Below, in pieces: positions 31,060-40,468 of a DNA stretch of 64,000 nt. The notes beneath the pieces were generated by a model. It saw nothing but the letters and a program-made list of their open reading frames with translations, was not told the DNA's origin and searched no databases. Within the stretch, counting starts at the first letter, position 1. Every line of letters starts with the position of its first letter. The stretch is from Sebaldella termitidis ATCC 33386. Its GTDB lineage: Bacteria > Fusobacteriota > Fusobacteriia > Fusobacteriales > Leptotrichiaceae. The stretch is from positions 2,693,989-2,757,988 of the forward strand of contig NC_013517.1 in assembly GCF_000024405.1 (NCBI RefSeq), read 5' to 3'. The translations under genes and the position numbers were made by a program.

Positions 31060-31081
31060 TTCGTTAAACCGGTTATACGAA
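31060..31081 (-). promoter_or_regulatory. ArsR operator upstream of the permease operon
   Basis: A 22-bp near-palindrome reads TTCGTTAAACC-GGTTATACGAA, with mismatches only at two symmetric positions per arm. It is 20 bp upstream of the permease start. Confidence 0.65.
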
Positions 31082-31252
31082 TAATAACACAAATAAAAAG
31101 ATATTGTCAATTTTTTTTATCTTGCTTGTTATTATTTTCTAATTTTTTAATTTGGATATATTCCTATTTTTCTTATATAAGTCATGGTATAATACTCTTT
31201 TATAGTATATTTGTATATTGAAAAAATTTATATTTTTAACAGGAGAAAATAT

Positions 31253-32254
31253 ATGAGTAAAAATAATAAATTATTATTACAGCACGCTGAATCACTTTAT
31301 AATGCTAAAGTGGTAAATGAAAACATTTTGGGGAATTCCGCAAACTTAATATTTGAAATAGAAATAGAGCAAGTTCCTTTTATATTAAGGGTATCAGAAT
31401 ACAGCAGCCAAAAAAAATCACATATAGATTTTGAATTACACTGGGTAAATTATTTAACGAATAAGCTAAATAATATAGTTAAGCCTATAAAAAGTATCAA
31501 TAATAATCTTTATGAAATTATTCAGGCTGATGATAAAAGCTATATTTTATGTTTATTTGAAAAAGCGAATGGTAAAATCGCTGACTGTAATAACCCAATG
31601 GAATTTAATGACAAATTATTTTTTGATCTAGGTATATTAATGGGAAATATGCATAGATTAACAAAAGAATACAGCAAAAATCTAATAAAACAAAAGTTTG
31701 AATGGTGTGTTAACAGAGATGACAATACATTTTGCAGGGATGAATTGATTTCGGATGAAGATATTCAGCTGTTTGAACGAAGATACTATACTGAAATTCA
31801 GGCCCTTCCAGTATCAAAGGATACTTATGGAATAATTCACAGCGATATACATTTATATAACTTTTTTGTTGATAATGATCATATTAAACTATTTGATTTT
31901 GATGACTGCCGATTTGACTGGTATGCCAATGATATTGCACGTACTCTTTTTTTTATGGTACAAATATTCGGACGTTCAAAGCCAGAAAAAGAGCGTACAG
32001 AATTTGCAGAATCATTTTTAACAACATATTTAAAAGGATACAGGCAAGCAAATATAATCGATAAATATTGGATTCCAAAGTTTAATTTGTTTATGAAATA
32101 TAGCATGACGGACGGATATAAATTTGTGAAAAATCACTGGAGGAATGAATCTGTTAACCCTCATCAAGAATATCTGGACTGGCATAAAAACAGAATAATT
32201 AATGATTTGCCATACGTGTTTATCGACTATAATAAAATCATTGCCGGTCTATAA
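31253..32254 (+). CDS. Aminoglycoside phosphotransferase-like small-molecule kinase
   Basis: The 333-residue protein has the APH/choline-kinase fold. The catalytic loop is GIIHSDIHLYNFFVD (Asp and Asn visible), followed by the metal-binding Asp in IKLFDFDDC. The N-lobe has a Lys/Arg region in FILRVSEYSS. It resembles RdoA/Ser-Thr homoserine-kinase-like proteins. Its substrate is unknown and resistance should not be assumed. AGGAGAAAATAT precedes ATG 31253. No terminator is evident before the magnesium locus promoter. Confidence 0.85.
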   Translation: MSKNNKLLLQHAESLYNAKVVNENILGNSANLIFEIEIEQVPFILRVSEYSSQKKSHIDFELHWVNYLTNKLNNIVKPIKSINNNLYEIIQADDKSYILCLFEKANGKIADCNNPMEFNDKLFFDLGILMGNMHRLTKEYSKNLIKQKFEWCVNRDDNTFCRDELISDEDIQLFERRYYTEIQALPVSKDTYGIIHSDIHLYNFFVDNDHIKLFDFDDCRFDWYANDIARTLFFMVQIFGRSKPEKERTEFAESFLTTYLKGYRQANIIDKYWIPKFNLFMKYSMTDGYKFVKNHWRNESVNPHQEYLDWHKNRIINDLPYVFIDYNKIIAGL

Positions 32255-32576
32255 GTTTATCTGTACAATAAAGCACCTCTTTTACGTACTTTTTCTATAT
32301 TTGGATGGGTAAGTTACTCTAAAAGGAGCGGATATAGCAATGCGGATTACAAATCTTTATTTTCTGATGTATTCCGCCTGACATAGATAATAATATTTTC
32401 TTTCAACCATCTATAACAGATATAATAAGATATTTTCTAATGTTAGCATAATTTGATTTCATATCTGACATATAGTTAATACTTTTACCATATATTTTGT
32501 AAATAAAATAAAATATTTTTTTCAAGATAAATACTACACTTGAATAAAATAATAATTTTTTTGTATAAAAAAAATC

Positions 32577-32605
32577 TTGACAAAAAAATATCTCAGGTGT
32601 ATACT
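32577..32605 (+). promoter_or_regulatory. Promoter of the magnesium riboswitch-mgtC transcript
   Basis: TTGACA (32577-32582) and TATACT (32600-32605) are 17 nt apart. Transcription would start near 32612, exactly at the first base of riboswitch 1. Confidence 0.85.
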
Positions 32606-32612
32606 GAGAAAA

Positions 32613-32754
32613 ATCGGTAGGTGAGGCTAACATAAGGATAAGGATTGCTGCCGCGAAAAGATGGAGACATTTTTAGCAGGTCTGAACAGTCTGGGTCGAA
32701 TAAGGCTCAGAATAATGCAATTTCATTGCCTTATGAAGTTAAAACTTGAACGAT
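32613..32754 (+). promoter_or_regulatory. M-box-like magnesium riboswitch, copy 1
   Basis: The 142-nt element begins ATCGGTAGGTGAGGCTAAC and later has GCTGCCGCGAAAAGATG and a GGGTCGAA segment. This follows the M-box (ykoK leader) order TAGGTGAGGCT...CTGCC...GGGTCAA. It closes with AACGAT, which pairs with ATCGGT at the start (P1). Its position before mgtC and mgtA fits a magnesium sensor. Other magnesium-type or related classes cannot be excluded without a covariance model. Confidence 0.82.
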
Positions 32755-32784
32755 GATTACATTTTATAGTGATTTGTAATTTTT

Positions 32785-32811
32785 AGTTCGTGTTTTGACG
32801 AACTTTTTTTA
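32785..32811 (+). terminator. Terminator controlled by riboswitch 1
   Basis: AGTTCG and CGAACT around TGTTTTGA, followed by seven T. It lies 31 nt beyond riboswitch 1. Confidence 0.9.
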
Positions 32812-32842
32812 TTTTTACAGAATAGGATTTTTTGTTAGTATA

Positions 32843-32984
32843 ATCGGTAGGTGAGGCTAACATAGGGATAAGGATTACTGCCGCGAAAAGATGGAGACAT
32901 TTTTAGCAGGTCTGAACAGTCTGGGTCGAATAAGGCTCAGAATAATGTAATTTCATTGCCCTATGAAGTTAAAACTTGAACGAT
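32843..32984 (+). promoter_or_regulatory. M-box-like magnesium riboswitch, copy 2
   Basis: An almost identical copy of the element at 32613 (few substitutions, same length), 230 bp downstream in direct orientation. Between the copies there is no new obvious promoter, so both probably act on one transcript in series. Confidence 0.82.
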
Positions 32985-33018
32985 AAACTGCATTGTATAA
33001 ATATACATATGTTTTTTT

Positions 33019-33046
33019 GGATTCGTGTTTTAACGGATCTTTTTTA
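33019..33046 (+). terminator. Terminator controlled by riboswitch 2
   Basis: GATTCGT and ACGGATC (one G-U pair) followed by TTTTTTATTTT, 35 nt beyond riboswitch 2 and about 35 bp before mgtC. Confidence 0.85.
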
Positions 33047-33080
33047 TTTTAAATTTAAATTCTAACCGGAGGTGAGAAAA

Positions 33081-33773
33081 ATGATGAATTTATTAATGCA
33101 ATTATCTTTATCAGTTATTTTAGGAACTTTAATAGGGCTGGAGAGACAATGGCGTCAAAGAATGGCGGGTTTACGTACTAACGCCCTTGTATCGCTGGGG
33201 GCAACTCTCTTTTGTATTTTATCTATTCGAATAGGAAACGGAGCAGATGCAAGGATATCAGCTTATATTGTCAGTGGAATAGGATTTTTGGGAGCCGGGG
33301 TTATTATGAAAGACAGCGTAAATGTAAGAGGTCTTAACACCGCCGCAACATTATGGTGTTCTGCTGCAATTGGCAGTTTTTGCGGGATGGGTAACATAAC
33401 AGAGGCAGTAATAGGAACAGGATTTATATTAATATGTCATCTTTTACTCCGTCCGATTGGGAACAAAATTGATAAATATGCATTTTCTGCTAAACATAGT
33501 AAAAATGGTGACCTTGAGTATGAAATAGTAATTATTTGTAAGCCTAAAATAGAAAATAATATCCGGATATTACTAATAAACTGTATTGATAAAGATAAAA
33601 ACCTATTGCTGCATTCTCTGAACAGTATTGATGAAACAGAGAAGAAAAATGTAACAATAGTGGCTGGAATTTTATCACAGGAAAAAAATGACAGTTATAT
33701 TGAAAAAATTGCTTCCAGACTGACTATAGAGCCGGATGTTTCAGTGGTAAAATGGCAGTTATTTGATAATTAA
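33081..33773 (+). CDS. mgtC: MgtC/SapB family membrane protein
   Basis: The 230-residue protein has an N-terminal MgtC domain with about four to five transmembrane segments, including the signatures GLERQWRQRMAGLRTNALVSLGA (read in two pieces) and SGIGFLGAGVIMK and RGLNTAATLWCSAAIG, and a C-terminal ACT-like cytosolic domain. MgtC supports growth at low magnesium, partly by inhibiting the F-type ATPase. ATG 33081 follows GGAGGTG. It is the first gene under the tandem riboswitches. Confidence 0.92.
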   Translation: MMNLLMQLSLSVILGTLIGLERQWRQRMAGLRTNALVSLGATLFCILSIRIGNGADARISAYIVSGIGFLGAGVIMKDSVNVRGLNTAATLWCSAAIGSFCGMGNITEAVIGTGFILICHLLLRPIGNKIDKYAFSAKHSKNGDLEYEIVIICKPKIENNIRILLINCIDKDKNLLLHSLNSIDETEKKNVTIVAGILSQEKNDSYIEKIASRLTIEPDVSVVKWQLFDN

Positions 33774-33789
33774 AAAGGAGTGGTCAATT

Positions 33790-34095
33790 ATGTATATATG
33801 TTATGTAATGTCTTTTATTATGATTTTTATTAGTTTTTTATTTTTTACATTGAAAATAAAGGATAAAATTAACGGGTTTAAAAACCTCAGTTCCAGTGAA
33901 AAAGAAAAAATTAATATAAAAGGACTTTGTTATAATATCGGGGTTTTATTTGTCATCTGTGGTCTTATATGGGCTTTGGCCGGATTTTCAATTCTTTTCA
34001 GAAGTAATTTTCTTACCGGCGCAATATTTTGCTGGATATGTATCTGCATTATAAATATTACAGCTATAAATAAATTTGAACTTTATAAAAAATAG
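33790..34095 (+). CDS. DUF3784 family membrane protein
   Basis: The 101-residue protein has three hydrophobic segments and the DUF3784 pattern of an early INGFKNLSSSEKEKIN loop followed by membrane segments. It follows mgtC by 16 bp with AAAAAGGAGTGG before its ATG, so it should be in the same magnesium-controlled transcript. Family function is unknown. Confidence 0.75.
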   Translation: MYICYVMSFIMIFISFLFFTLKIKDKINGFKNLSSSEKEKINIKGLCYNIGVLFVICGLIWALAGFSILFRSNFLTGAIFCWICICIINITAINKFELYKK

Positions 34096-34155
34096 TTAAC
34101 CTGTTTGTAAAATATAATATATAATTTTTTTATCTGAAAGGCGGTGAATGAGAAA

Positions 34156-34254
34156 ATGAATGAAGGCGAATTATGCAGGAGTGAAAATTTTATAAAACAT
34201 ATGGTGATAAACAGCAGGCAAAACGCTCTTTATTCACTCATTCCGTTTCTATGA
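34156..34254 (+). CDS. Possible 32-codon leader ORF before mgtA
   Basis: ATG 34156 opens 32 codons ([14 protein letters not shown]...) and stops at TGA 34252. AAAGGCGGTG upstream is followed first by a three-codon frame (ATG 34148), whose TGA overlaps a further ATG, so re-initiation is possible. The ORF lies inside a region that can fold: GAGTGAAAATTTT near 34180 pairs with AAAATTTCACTC near 34253. In other bacteria, leader peptides control mgtA. This is an inference from position and structure. Confidence 0.35.
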   Translation: MNEGELCRSENFIKHMVINSRQNALYSLIPFL

Positions 34255-34300
34255 AAATTTCACTCTTCTAAAACAATTACACTTTAGAGGAGGAAAGAAA

Positions 34301-37027
34301 ATGAAAAATAACAAAATGAAAACTCAGGAAAATGTTTTTAATAACAATATTTCCACAAAACTAAAATTTCTTGCTGGTATAGAAAGCACAGATCTTTTAA
34401 AAAAATTAGGAACTTCTGATACTGGATTAAAAAATGAGAATATTGAAAAACAAAGGGAAATATTTGGGGATAATAAAATAGCATATCAAAATCAAAAGTC
34501 ACTTATACATAGAATTTTTAATGCTTTTATAAATCCTTTTACTATGATTCTCCTGTTTCTTGCAACAATATCATTTGTTATGGATATTTTGATTCCCGTA
34601 ATGAATAACCATGCAGACGAAGCTGATTTTTTAACATTGATAATTATCATAACAATGGTAATTATAAGCGGACTGCTTCGTTTTACTCAGGAAACACGTT
34701 CTGGAAATGCAGCCCAAAAATTACTGGAAATGATTACTACTACAACATGTGTAGAAAGAGATAATAACGGGAAAACAGAAATATCTCTGGATGAGGTTGT
34801 AGTGGGAGATATAATCCATCTTGCTGCCGGAGATATGATTCCGGCAGATATGAGAATTCTAAAAGCCAAGGATTTATTTATCAGTCAGTCTTCTCTTACC
34901 GGAGAAAGCGAGCCTATAGAAAAATTTCCTGCTGCTGTCCAAAAAGAGTATGACTCTTTTACAGATTTTCCAAACCTTCTTTTTATGGGCAGTAATGTTG
35001 TCAGCGGCACTGCAAAAGGAGTTGTTGTATCGACTGGCCAAAATACAATGTTTGGAACAATGGCAAAATCTATTTCGGATAAACCTGTGATAACAAGCTT
35101 TGAAAAGGGGGTCAATTCAGTATCATGGGTACTTATTCGGTTTATGTTTGTTATGGTTCCGATTGTATTATTTGTCAATGGATTTACAAAAGGTAACTGG
35201 ATGGAAGCTTTTTTGTTTGCAATATCTATTGCTGTAGGACTAACTCCTGAAATGCTTCCTATGATAGTTACTACTTGTTTGGCAAAAGGTGCAGTGGCTA
35301 TGTCTAAGAAAAAAACAATTATAAAAAATCTGAATTCTATACAGAATTTTGGTGCAATGGACATTTTGTGCACTGATAAGACTGGGACTATCACACAAAA
35401 TAAGGTTATCCTTGAGTATCATCTGGATGTTCAGGGAAAAGAAGATACACGGGTATTAAAACACGCTTTTTTAAACAGCTATTATCAGACCGGTTTGAGA
35501 AATCTTATGGATATAGCCATTATTAACAGAACACTGGAAGAAAAAGGAACAGAAGATATATTAAAAGATCTGGCCTTAAAATATGAAAAAGTAGATGAGA
35601 TACCTTTTGATTTTAACAGAAGAAGAATGAGTGTAGTGGTATCTGATTCAAACGGGAAGAAGCAGATGATAACCAAAGGTGCTGTGGAAGAAATGCTGTC
35701 TGTCTGCTCATTTGTAGAATATAGCGGGAATATAGAGCCAATTACCTATGAATTAAAGGAAAAGATTTTGAAAACTGCAGATGAGCTTAATGAAGACGGG
35801 ATGAGAGTAATAGCAGTAGCTCAGAAAACTAATCCTTCACCTGCAGATTCCTTTTCCGTAAAAGATGAAACAGATATGGTTCTCATGGGATATCTGGCAT
35901 TTCTTGACCCGCCTAAAGATTCGGCAGCGGCAGCTATTAAGTCATTATCTGAATATGGTGTCACAACAAAAATTCTTACAGGTGATAATGATAAAGTTAC
36001 TGCCTGCATTTGCAAGCAAGTCGGTATAAAGGCGGACAATATTTTATTAGGTTCTGAAATTGAAAGCCTCACAGATACCGAACTAAGTATTCTCGCGGAA
36101 GAAACTAATGTTTTTGCTAAGTTATCTCCAAATCAAAAGAAAAGAATTGTAGATATTCTAAGGGCAAATGGACATACTGTCGGATTTATGGGGGACGGAA
36201 TCAATGATGCAGCTGCAATGAAAGCTTCTGATATTGGTATTTCTGTTGATTCAGCCGTAGATATTGCAAAGGAATCTGCCGATATTATTCTTTTGGAAAA
36301 AGATTTGTCTATATTGAAACAAGGTATCATAGAAGGTCGAATTACTTATGCAAATATGATTAAATATATAAAAATGACTGCTAGCTCTAATTTTGGAAAT
36401 ATGTTTTCTGTTTTAGCAGCAAGTGCATTTATCCCTTTTTTACCAATGATGAGTATTCACTTAATATTTTTAAATCTTATTTATGACATTTCTTGTATAG
36501 CTATCCCTTGGGATAATGTAGATAAAGAATTTTTGAAAATACCAAGAAAATGGGATGCTTCATCTGTAGGAAATTTTATGATCTGGATTGGTCCTGCCAG
36601 TTCTGTTTTTGATATAACAACTTACTTATTAATGTATTTTATTATTTGTCCAAAATATGTGTCAAATGGTGTTTTATATAATTCAATACCAGAGTCGCAG
36701 ACAGCACTAAGAGCTTTGTATATCTCAGTCTTTCAGGCCGGATGGTTTATTGAATCTATGTGGTCACAGACATTAGTAATCCACATGATCAGAACACCAA
36801 AAATTCCTTTTATTCAGAGCCGGGCATCTTTTCCTGTATTTTCTCTTACATTTACAGGTATCGCTTTACTGACAATAATACCGTTTACAAAATTCGGAGC
36901 TAAAATAGGACTTGCTCCGCTGCCGTTTGAGTATTTCGGATGGCTTATACTTACAATTATTTTATATATGTTTCTTGCAACAATACTCAAAAACCTTTAT
37001 GTAAAACGTTATAAAGAATTATTGTAG
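34301..37027 (+). CDS. mgtA: Magnesium-translocating P-type ATPase
   Basis: The 908-residue P3B-type ATPase imports Mg2+. Landmarks are the LTGES actuator loop, [10 protein letters not shown], the TGDNDKVT hinge and [39 protein letters not shown], read in two pieces. The last segment is characteristic of MgtA/MgtB. Length equals MgtA (about 900). GAGGAGGAAAGAAA precedes the ATG. It shares the locus with two magnesium riboswitches and mgtC, and a terminator closes the operon. Confidence 0.95.
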   Translation: MKNNKMKTQENVFNNNISTKLKFLAGIESTDLLKKLGTSDTGLKNENIEKQREIFGDNKIAYQNQKSLIHRIFNAFINPFTMILLFLATISFVMDILIPVMNNHADEADFLTLIIIITMVIISGLLRFTQETRSGNAAQKLLEMITTTTCVERDNNGKTEISLDEVVVGDIIHLAAGDMIPADMRILKAKDLFISQSSLTGESEPIEKFPAAVQKEYDSFTDFPNLLFMGSNVVSGTAKGVVVSTGQNTMFGTMAKSISDKPVITSFEKGVNSVSWVLIRFMFVMVPIVLFVNGFTKGNWMEAFLFAISIAVGLTPEMLPMIVTTCLAKGAVAMSKKKTIIKNLNSIQNFGAMDILCTDKTGTITQNKVILEYHLDVQGKEDTRVLKHAFLNSYYQTGLRNLMDIAIINRTLEEKGTEDILKDLALKYEKVDEIPFDFNRRRMSVVVSDSNGKKQMITKGAVEEMLSVCSFVEYSGNIEPITYELKEKILKTADELNEDGMRVIAVAQKTNPSPADSFSVKDETDMVLMGYLAFLDPPKDSAAAAIKSLSEYGVTTKILTGDNDKVTACICKQVGIKADNILLGSEIESLTDTELSILAEETNVFAKLSPNQKKRIVDILRANGHTVGFMGDGINDAAAMKASDIGISVDSAVDIAKESADIILLEKDLSILKQGIIEGRITYANMIKYIKMTASSNFGNMFSVLAASAFIPFLPMMSIHLIFLNLIYDISCIAIPWDNVDKEFLKIPRKWDASSVGNFMIWIGPASSVFDITTYLLMYFIICPKYVSNGVLYNSIPESQTALRALYISVFQAGWFIESMWSQTLVIHMIRTPKIPFIQSRASFPVFSLTFTGIALLTIIPFTKFGAKIGLAPLPFEYFGWLILTIILYMFLATILKNLYVKRYKELL

Positions 37028-37041
37028 CGAAAAATTAACTC

Positions 37042-37077
37042 AAAAGAGGCTTCCACATAATTTAAAGCCTCTTTTTT
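37042..37077 (+). terminator. Terminator of mgtA
   Basis: AAAAGAGGCTT and AAGCCTCTTTT with a T tail. Confidence 0.9.
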
Positions 37078-37084
37078 AATAAAA

Positions 37085-37185
37085 TTAAAGTATTAAATAT
37101 AGTATTGCTGACAAATTCTGTTACTGCATCGTTATAAGGATTTCTCTTCCCAAGCTATAACCATGATACTCCAAAGACATCGAGA
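37085..37185 (-). pseudogene. Possible fragment of an IS3-type transposase
   Basis: On the minus strand a short frame reads LGKRNPYNDAVTEFVSNTIF after an in-frame stop. This resembles the SRKGNPYDNAVTESFF segment at the end of the rve domain of IS3-family transposases. No terminal repeats are visible and the fragment is about 35 codons long, so this rests on one motif. Confidence 0.35.
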
Positions 37186-37345
37186 ACTTCATCAATATTA
37201 TGATTATTTTAGAATAACTTATTTTTTGACCAGTTTATTCTCTTATAAAAGGAAATAAACTAAGAAATCTATCTGAATTTCCATTGCTATTCAATATTTA
37301 AATATGCTAAACTTAAATATAGTCGGTTAAAAAAGGAGGAATAAA

Positions 37346-37894
37346 ATGAAGAAAAATATAGTAACATTATTGTTATTCTTAGGAACAATAATATTTTCAA
37401 CTCCATATTATCCAAATGGTATACCTAGCATAGGACCTTTAAAAGGAGGAGTTACTTTTTGGGGGGAGGATGGACAGGGAAACTATATTGACGGTGTTTC
37501 ATATGGTGCTGCTTATGAGATAAAAGTACCTGGTTATGAGAGTTTAGTACTGGATATTAATGTTTCTAAGTATTCAAACGGGAATTTAAAAGATAGTCAA
37601 TCATTTGATATTACTTTAAAAAAAGAGATAAAAGATTTTACAGGTAATATAAAAATGATAATTAAGAATAAAAATGGTAAAGAGATAATAAAAGAGTACA
37701 AGGGATATTTTCCCAATCCCAGTTACAAAGTAAGATACGGATTTGATAGTCCGCTTGATTTTGATGGTGCAGATGATAATGCAGCAGTTACACTGGAATT
37801 AGTGCTAAACAATGGTAAAAATATCATTATAAAGCTGGATAAATCAGTAGCAAAAGACTTGATATTTATCGCGAAACAATTTCCAGGTAAATAA
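37346..37894 (+). CDS. Exported hypothetical protein
   Basis: The 182-residue protein has a signal peptide (KKNIVTLLLFLGTIIFST) and a mature part that looks all-beta, with KEIKDFTGNIKMIIKNKNGKEI and YGFDSPLDFDGADDNAAVTLEL. A calcium-binding-like acidic stretch DFDGADDN is present. I do not recognise the family. AAAAAGGAGGAATAAA precedes the ATG and a terminator follows. Confidence 0.65.
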   Translation: MKKNIVTLLLFLGTIIFSTPYYPNGIPSIGPLKGGVTFWGEDGQGNYIDGVSYGAAYEIKVPGYESLVLDINVSKYSNGNLKDSQSFDITLKKEIKDFTGNIKMIIKNKNGKEIIKEYKGYFPNPSYKVRYGFDSPLDFDGADDNAAVTLELVLNNGKNIIIKLDKSVAKDLIFIAKQFPGK

Positions 37895-37981
37895 AAGGTT
37901 TTGTAGTAAAAATCTGGGAATATTATAAGGAAATATCAGGAATTCTGAGGAACTCTGGAAATATTAAAAAAATTCATATAT

Positions 37982-38006
37982 GCAGGGAATTTTGTCCCTG
38001 CTTTTA
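37982..38006 (+). terminator. Terminator of the exported protein gene
   Basis: GCAGGGA and TCCCTGC around ATTTTG, followed by TTTTA. Confidence 0.85.
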
Positions 38007-38102
38007 TATTCTTCCTTCAAAACAGCTTAATAACTATGAATTTATTTGACCTCAATCATAAACTTTCTTCATAAAAACCTGCAGAAATTACACTATAATA
38101 GT

Positions 38103-38310
38103 AAAAAAGACAGTATGAGCCGAGGAACTGCCAATACAGAACTTTAGTGATTATTACTAATATATATCCGAGATAAAGATTTATACTTTTTCTTAAACTG
38201 CAAATTATTGTAAAAAAAGCCAGATTTATATCCAGCTTAATTATCACAAAATTTTAAATTTCTATACTCGTTTTCACTGTTGTTATATCATATTTCTGGA
38301 AAAGCATAAG
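38103..38310 (-). ncRNA. Structured RNA element, copy 1 (partly degenerate)
   Basis: This shares about 200 nt with the elements at 53012 and 54992. On the minus strand it has a TATAAC -10, a 5' arm (38255-38267), a terminator hairpin AAGCTGGAT with ATCTGGCTT followed by seven T (38212-38238), and a distal arm (38172-38185) complementary to the 5' arm with mismatches. The inner helix and the ribosome binding site of the other copies are lost here. Confidence 0.6.
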
Positions 38311-38574
38311 TCTTTAGAAATGTTTTTTATTTATATTATATCAAGAATTTTATCTGTATGATATTCAGAGAGACTTCTGATTGTATATTATTTCCAGATA
38401 TCTATATTGGATTTCCTCTATTACTATAAAATATTTTTCCTATTATTACTGTAAGAACTTTGTATACCAATTCTGCATTCTTTTTCTTCTAACACTGACG
38501 TATATAAAACTAATTATTACTATTTCACGAATTAATATAAAAAAACTATATTTTACTATAATTTATTTACTCAG

Positions 38575-39270
38575 TTATTTATGATTATGTCCACAAGAAT
38601 GTCCATCTTCATGATTATGATGATTACAAGCAATGTCAGCATTATAGTCTAAGTTTCCTTCTAGAAAAGCTTCCACTTGTCTGTCAGCATTCCCTATAGC
38701 ACCCGGATAAATTTTTATTCCGCTTTCTGCTAAAGCATTTCTTGCTCCTCCGCCTAGTCCGCCACAGATAAGTATTTCTACATTAAGCTTTTTAAGATAT
38801 CCTGCTAAAGCTCCATGACCATGACCATCGGTATCTATTACTTTCTGAGATAATATATTTTTTCCTTCTACGCTATAAATTTTAAAAAATTCTGTTTTCC
38901 CAAAATGCTGCCCTACATTTCCATTGTCATATGTCACTGCAATTATCATTTTCCCATCTCCTTTAATATTTTCTTTATTTGTAAATTCTTTTAATTGATA
39001 ATTTCCTCCGGATATAACTAGACCTATTCCCTCTATCAAAAATCTTGCTAACTTTCTTCTGGCATCAGAGTATAATGACTGGACACTGGTTCTAGCAATA
39101 TGCATCTCCTTTGCACACTCTTCCTGAGAATAGCCCAAATAATCAATTAATCTTATAGTTTCATATTCTTCTACAAGTAAAACTATTTTTTCTTGAAATT
39201 TATTTTCACCATAAAATTTTTGATATTGTGGAATTTTGCTTATTCTCTTTCCTTTGGTAGGTCTTCCCAT
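38575..39270 (-). CDS. DUF134 DNA-binding domain fused to a NifX/NifB-type cofactor domain
   Basis: The 231-residue protein joins two families. Residues 1-105 are a DUF134 helix-turn-helix domain (MGRPTKGKRISKIPQ; YSQEECAKEMHIARTSVQSLY, read as one sigma-like helix pair). Residues 110-215 are a dinitrogenase iron-molybdenum cofactor domain (IAVTYDNGNVGQHFGKTEFF; ILICGGLGGGARNAL). The tail is rich in His and Cys (CNHHNHEDGHSCGHNHK), a likely metal site. ATG 39270 follows AAAAGGAGTGTAT. It may be a metal-cofactor-sensing regulator. Confidence 0.9.
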   Translation of the reverse strand: MGRPTKGKRISKIPQYQKFYGENKFQEKIVLLVEEYETIRLIDYLGYSQEECAKEMHIARTSVQSLYSDARRKLARFLIEGIGLVISGGNYQLKEFTNKENIKGDGKMIIAVTYDNGNVGQHFGKTEFFKIYSVEGKNILSQKVIDTDGHGHGALAGYLKKLNVEILICGGLGGGARNALAESGIKIYPGAIGNADRQVEAFLEGNLDYNADIACNHHNHEDGHSCGHNHK

Positions 39271-39276
39271 ATACAC

Positions 39277-39805
39277 TCCTTTTAAATACTTATGTCTTCA
39301 AAATCATTATACCATATTATTAACATATGTCAATAATTTTGGTTCCATAAATTAAAAAGAACTCTTATGAGTTCTAATTATCTATAACCACTATCTTTGC
39401 AAGATAGAAGACTTATTATATGCATATATTAACATGCGTTCCTATATTTCTATAATAAGCCTTTTCATGTATACATTATACTTATAACATCTTTGTTAAG
39501 GCATATAAATCACTTTTATTTTTATATACAAATAATTATATATTCATTTGATTATACTTATAATATTTTCATTATGAATCAATATATTTCAAAACAAATC
39601 ATTATTATAGTTATGAAAAAAAATATTGAAATTATATTTAAAAGATGCTAGTATACTTATATAGTAACATATATTAATTTACACTAAAAACATATTACAA
39701 ATTTTTGGTAATGCGGGTACACTCCTAATTAACTTTAGGAGTGTTTATTTTTCCCTTCATCTCTTTCATTTATATATTAAGGTAAATTCTGGCATATAAA
39801 TAAAT
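39277..39805. other. Intergenic stretch with hairpins, no gene
   Basis: Several inverted repeats: AGAACTC with GAGTTCT (about 39359-39376), CTATCTT with AAGATAG (about 39391-39407), and a plus-strand terminator-like hairpin ACACTCCT with AGGAGTGT followed by TTATTTTT (39719-39750). No gene precedes that terminator on the plus strand, so a small RNA ending there is possible. Confidence 0.45.
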
Positions 39806-39922
39806 CTAGTTTATTAAATAGTTTTTTAACTCCAATTCTTGATAAATCTCCCAGCCTTTTTTGGGGTTTCTCATTGTTATAGCAGTATGAGACTTGAATC
39901 CCCTTTTCTCATATATTTTCAT
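39806..39922 (-). CDS. Small ORF of 38 codons after an immunity-like gene
   Basis: AGGAGGAGTAGCT before ATG 39922 is an excellent ribosome binding site. The peptide (MKIYEKRGFKSHTAITMR...) includes GFKSH, which also occurs in the immunity-like protein at 41229. It may be the remains of such a gene. It follows the gene at 39939 by 16 bp. Confidence 0.45.
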   Translation of the reverse strand: MKIYEKRGFKSHTAITMRNPKKGWEIYQELELKNYLIN

Positions 39923-39938
39923 AGCTACTCCTCCTATT

Positions 39939-40301
39939 TTAAAAAAGTACTTCATTTTCAATTATTCTATTAAATTCTGGAAAAGATTTGCTATCGATTT
40001 TTTCATAAAATACTTTATTTAAATAATTTAATCCTTTTTCAGTCAATACTACTTGATAATCTAAATCAGTTTCACTCCAATTATCTTTATCTTTCAAAAA
40101 TTCTTTTAGCACATTTAATTTCATATATTCGCTATTATAATAAATTCCTATTACTCCATTTTCCAAATAATAATCAAATATTATTTTAAGGTTTTCAAAA
40201 TCGATTAAATCAGTACTTACATTTTCGCTATAATAATCAAATATTGTCAAACCTTCAGTTGCAGATATTAACATTTCTTTTAAAAATTCCTTTTTAGTCA
40301 T
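39939..40301 (-). CDS. Immunity-like protein, paralogue A
   Basis: The 120-residue acidic soluble protein is related to that at 40469: both have a helical first half and a C-terminal block (TEKGLNYLNKVFYEKIDSKSFPEF here). Its ATG overlaps the end of a toxin-tail remnant (40294-40455), the arrangement of toxin and immunity genes in CDI or polymorphic toxin loci. GGGGAG precedes ATG 40301. The family is not known to me; the immunity role is inferred from context. Confidence 0.65.
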   Translation of the reverse strand: MTKKEFLKEMLISATEGLTIFDYYSENVSTDLIDFENLKIIFDYYLENGVIGIYYNSEYMKLNVLKEFLKDKDNWSETDLDYQVVLTEKGLNYLNKVFYEKIDSKSFPEFNRIIENEVLF

Positions 40302-40455
40302 CTTTCTCCCCTTCACATTTTAATACTGTATTTCCTTTTAATGATAGTCTCACAGTCCCATTTTGAGTTTCTGGTATTCTGACATAAGGTCCATTATGTA
40401 ATGGATCTTGAATTCCCCCACCCTTTTTCCAAAAATATAAATTTTCTATTTGCAT
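40294..40455 (-). pseudogene. Orphan C-terminal end of a polymorphic toxin
   Basis: A 53-codon frame from ATG 40455 reads like the end of a toxin domain, with WKKGGGIQDPLHNGPYVRIP. It ends TAA 40294-40296, overlapping the ATG of the immunity-like gene. There is no signal sequence and no upstream toxin body in frame. Orphan toxin tails of this type are displaced CdiA-CT modules. The toxin activity cannot be named. Confidence 0.55.
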
Positions 40456-40468
40456 GATTCTATGAAAC

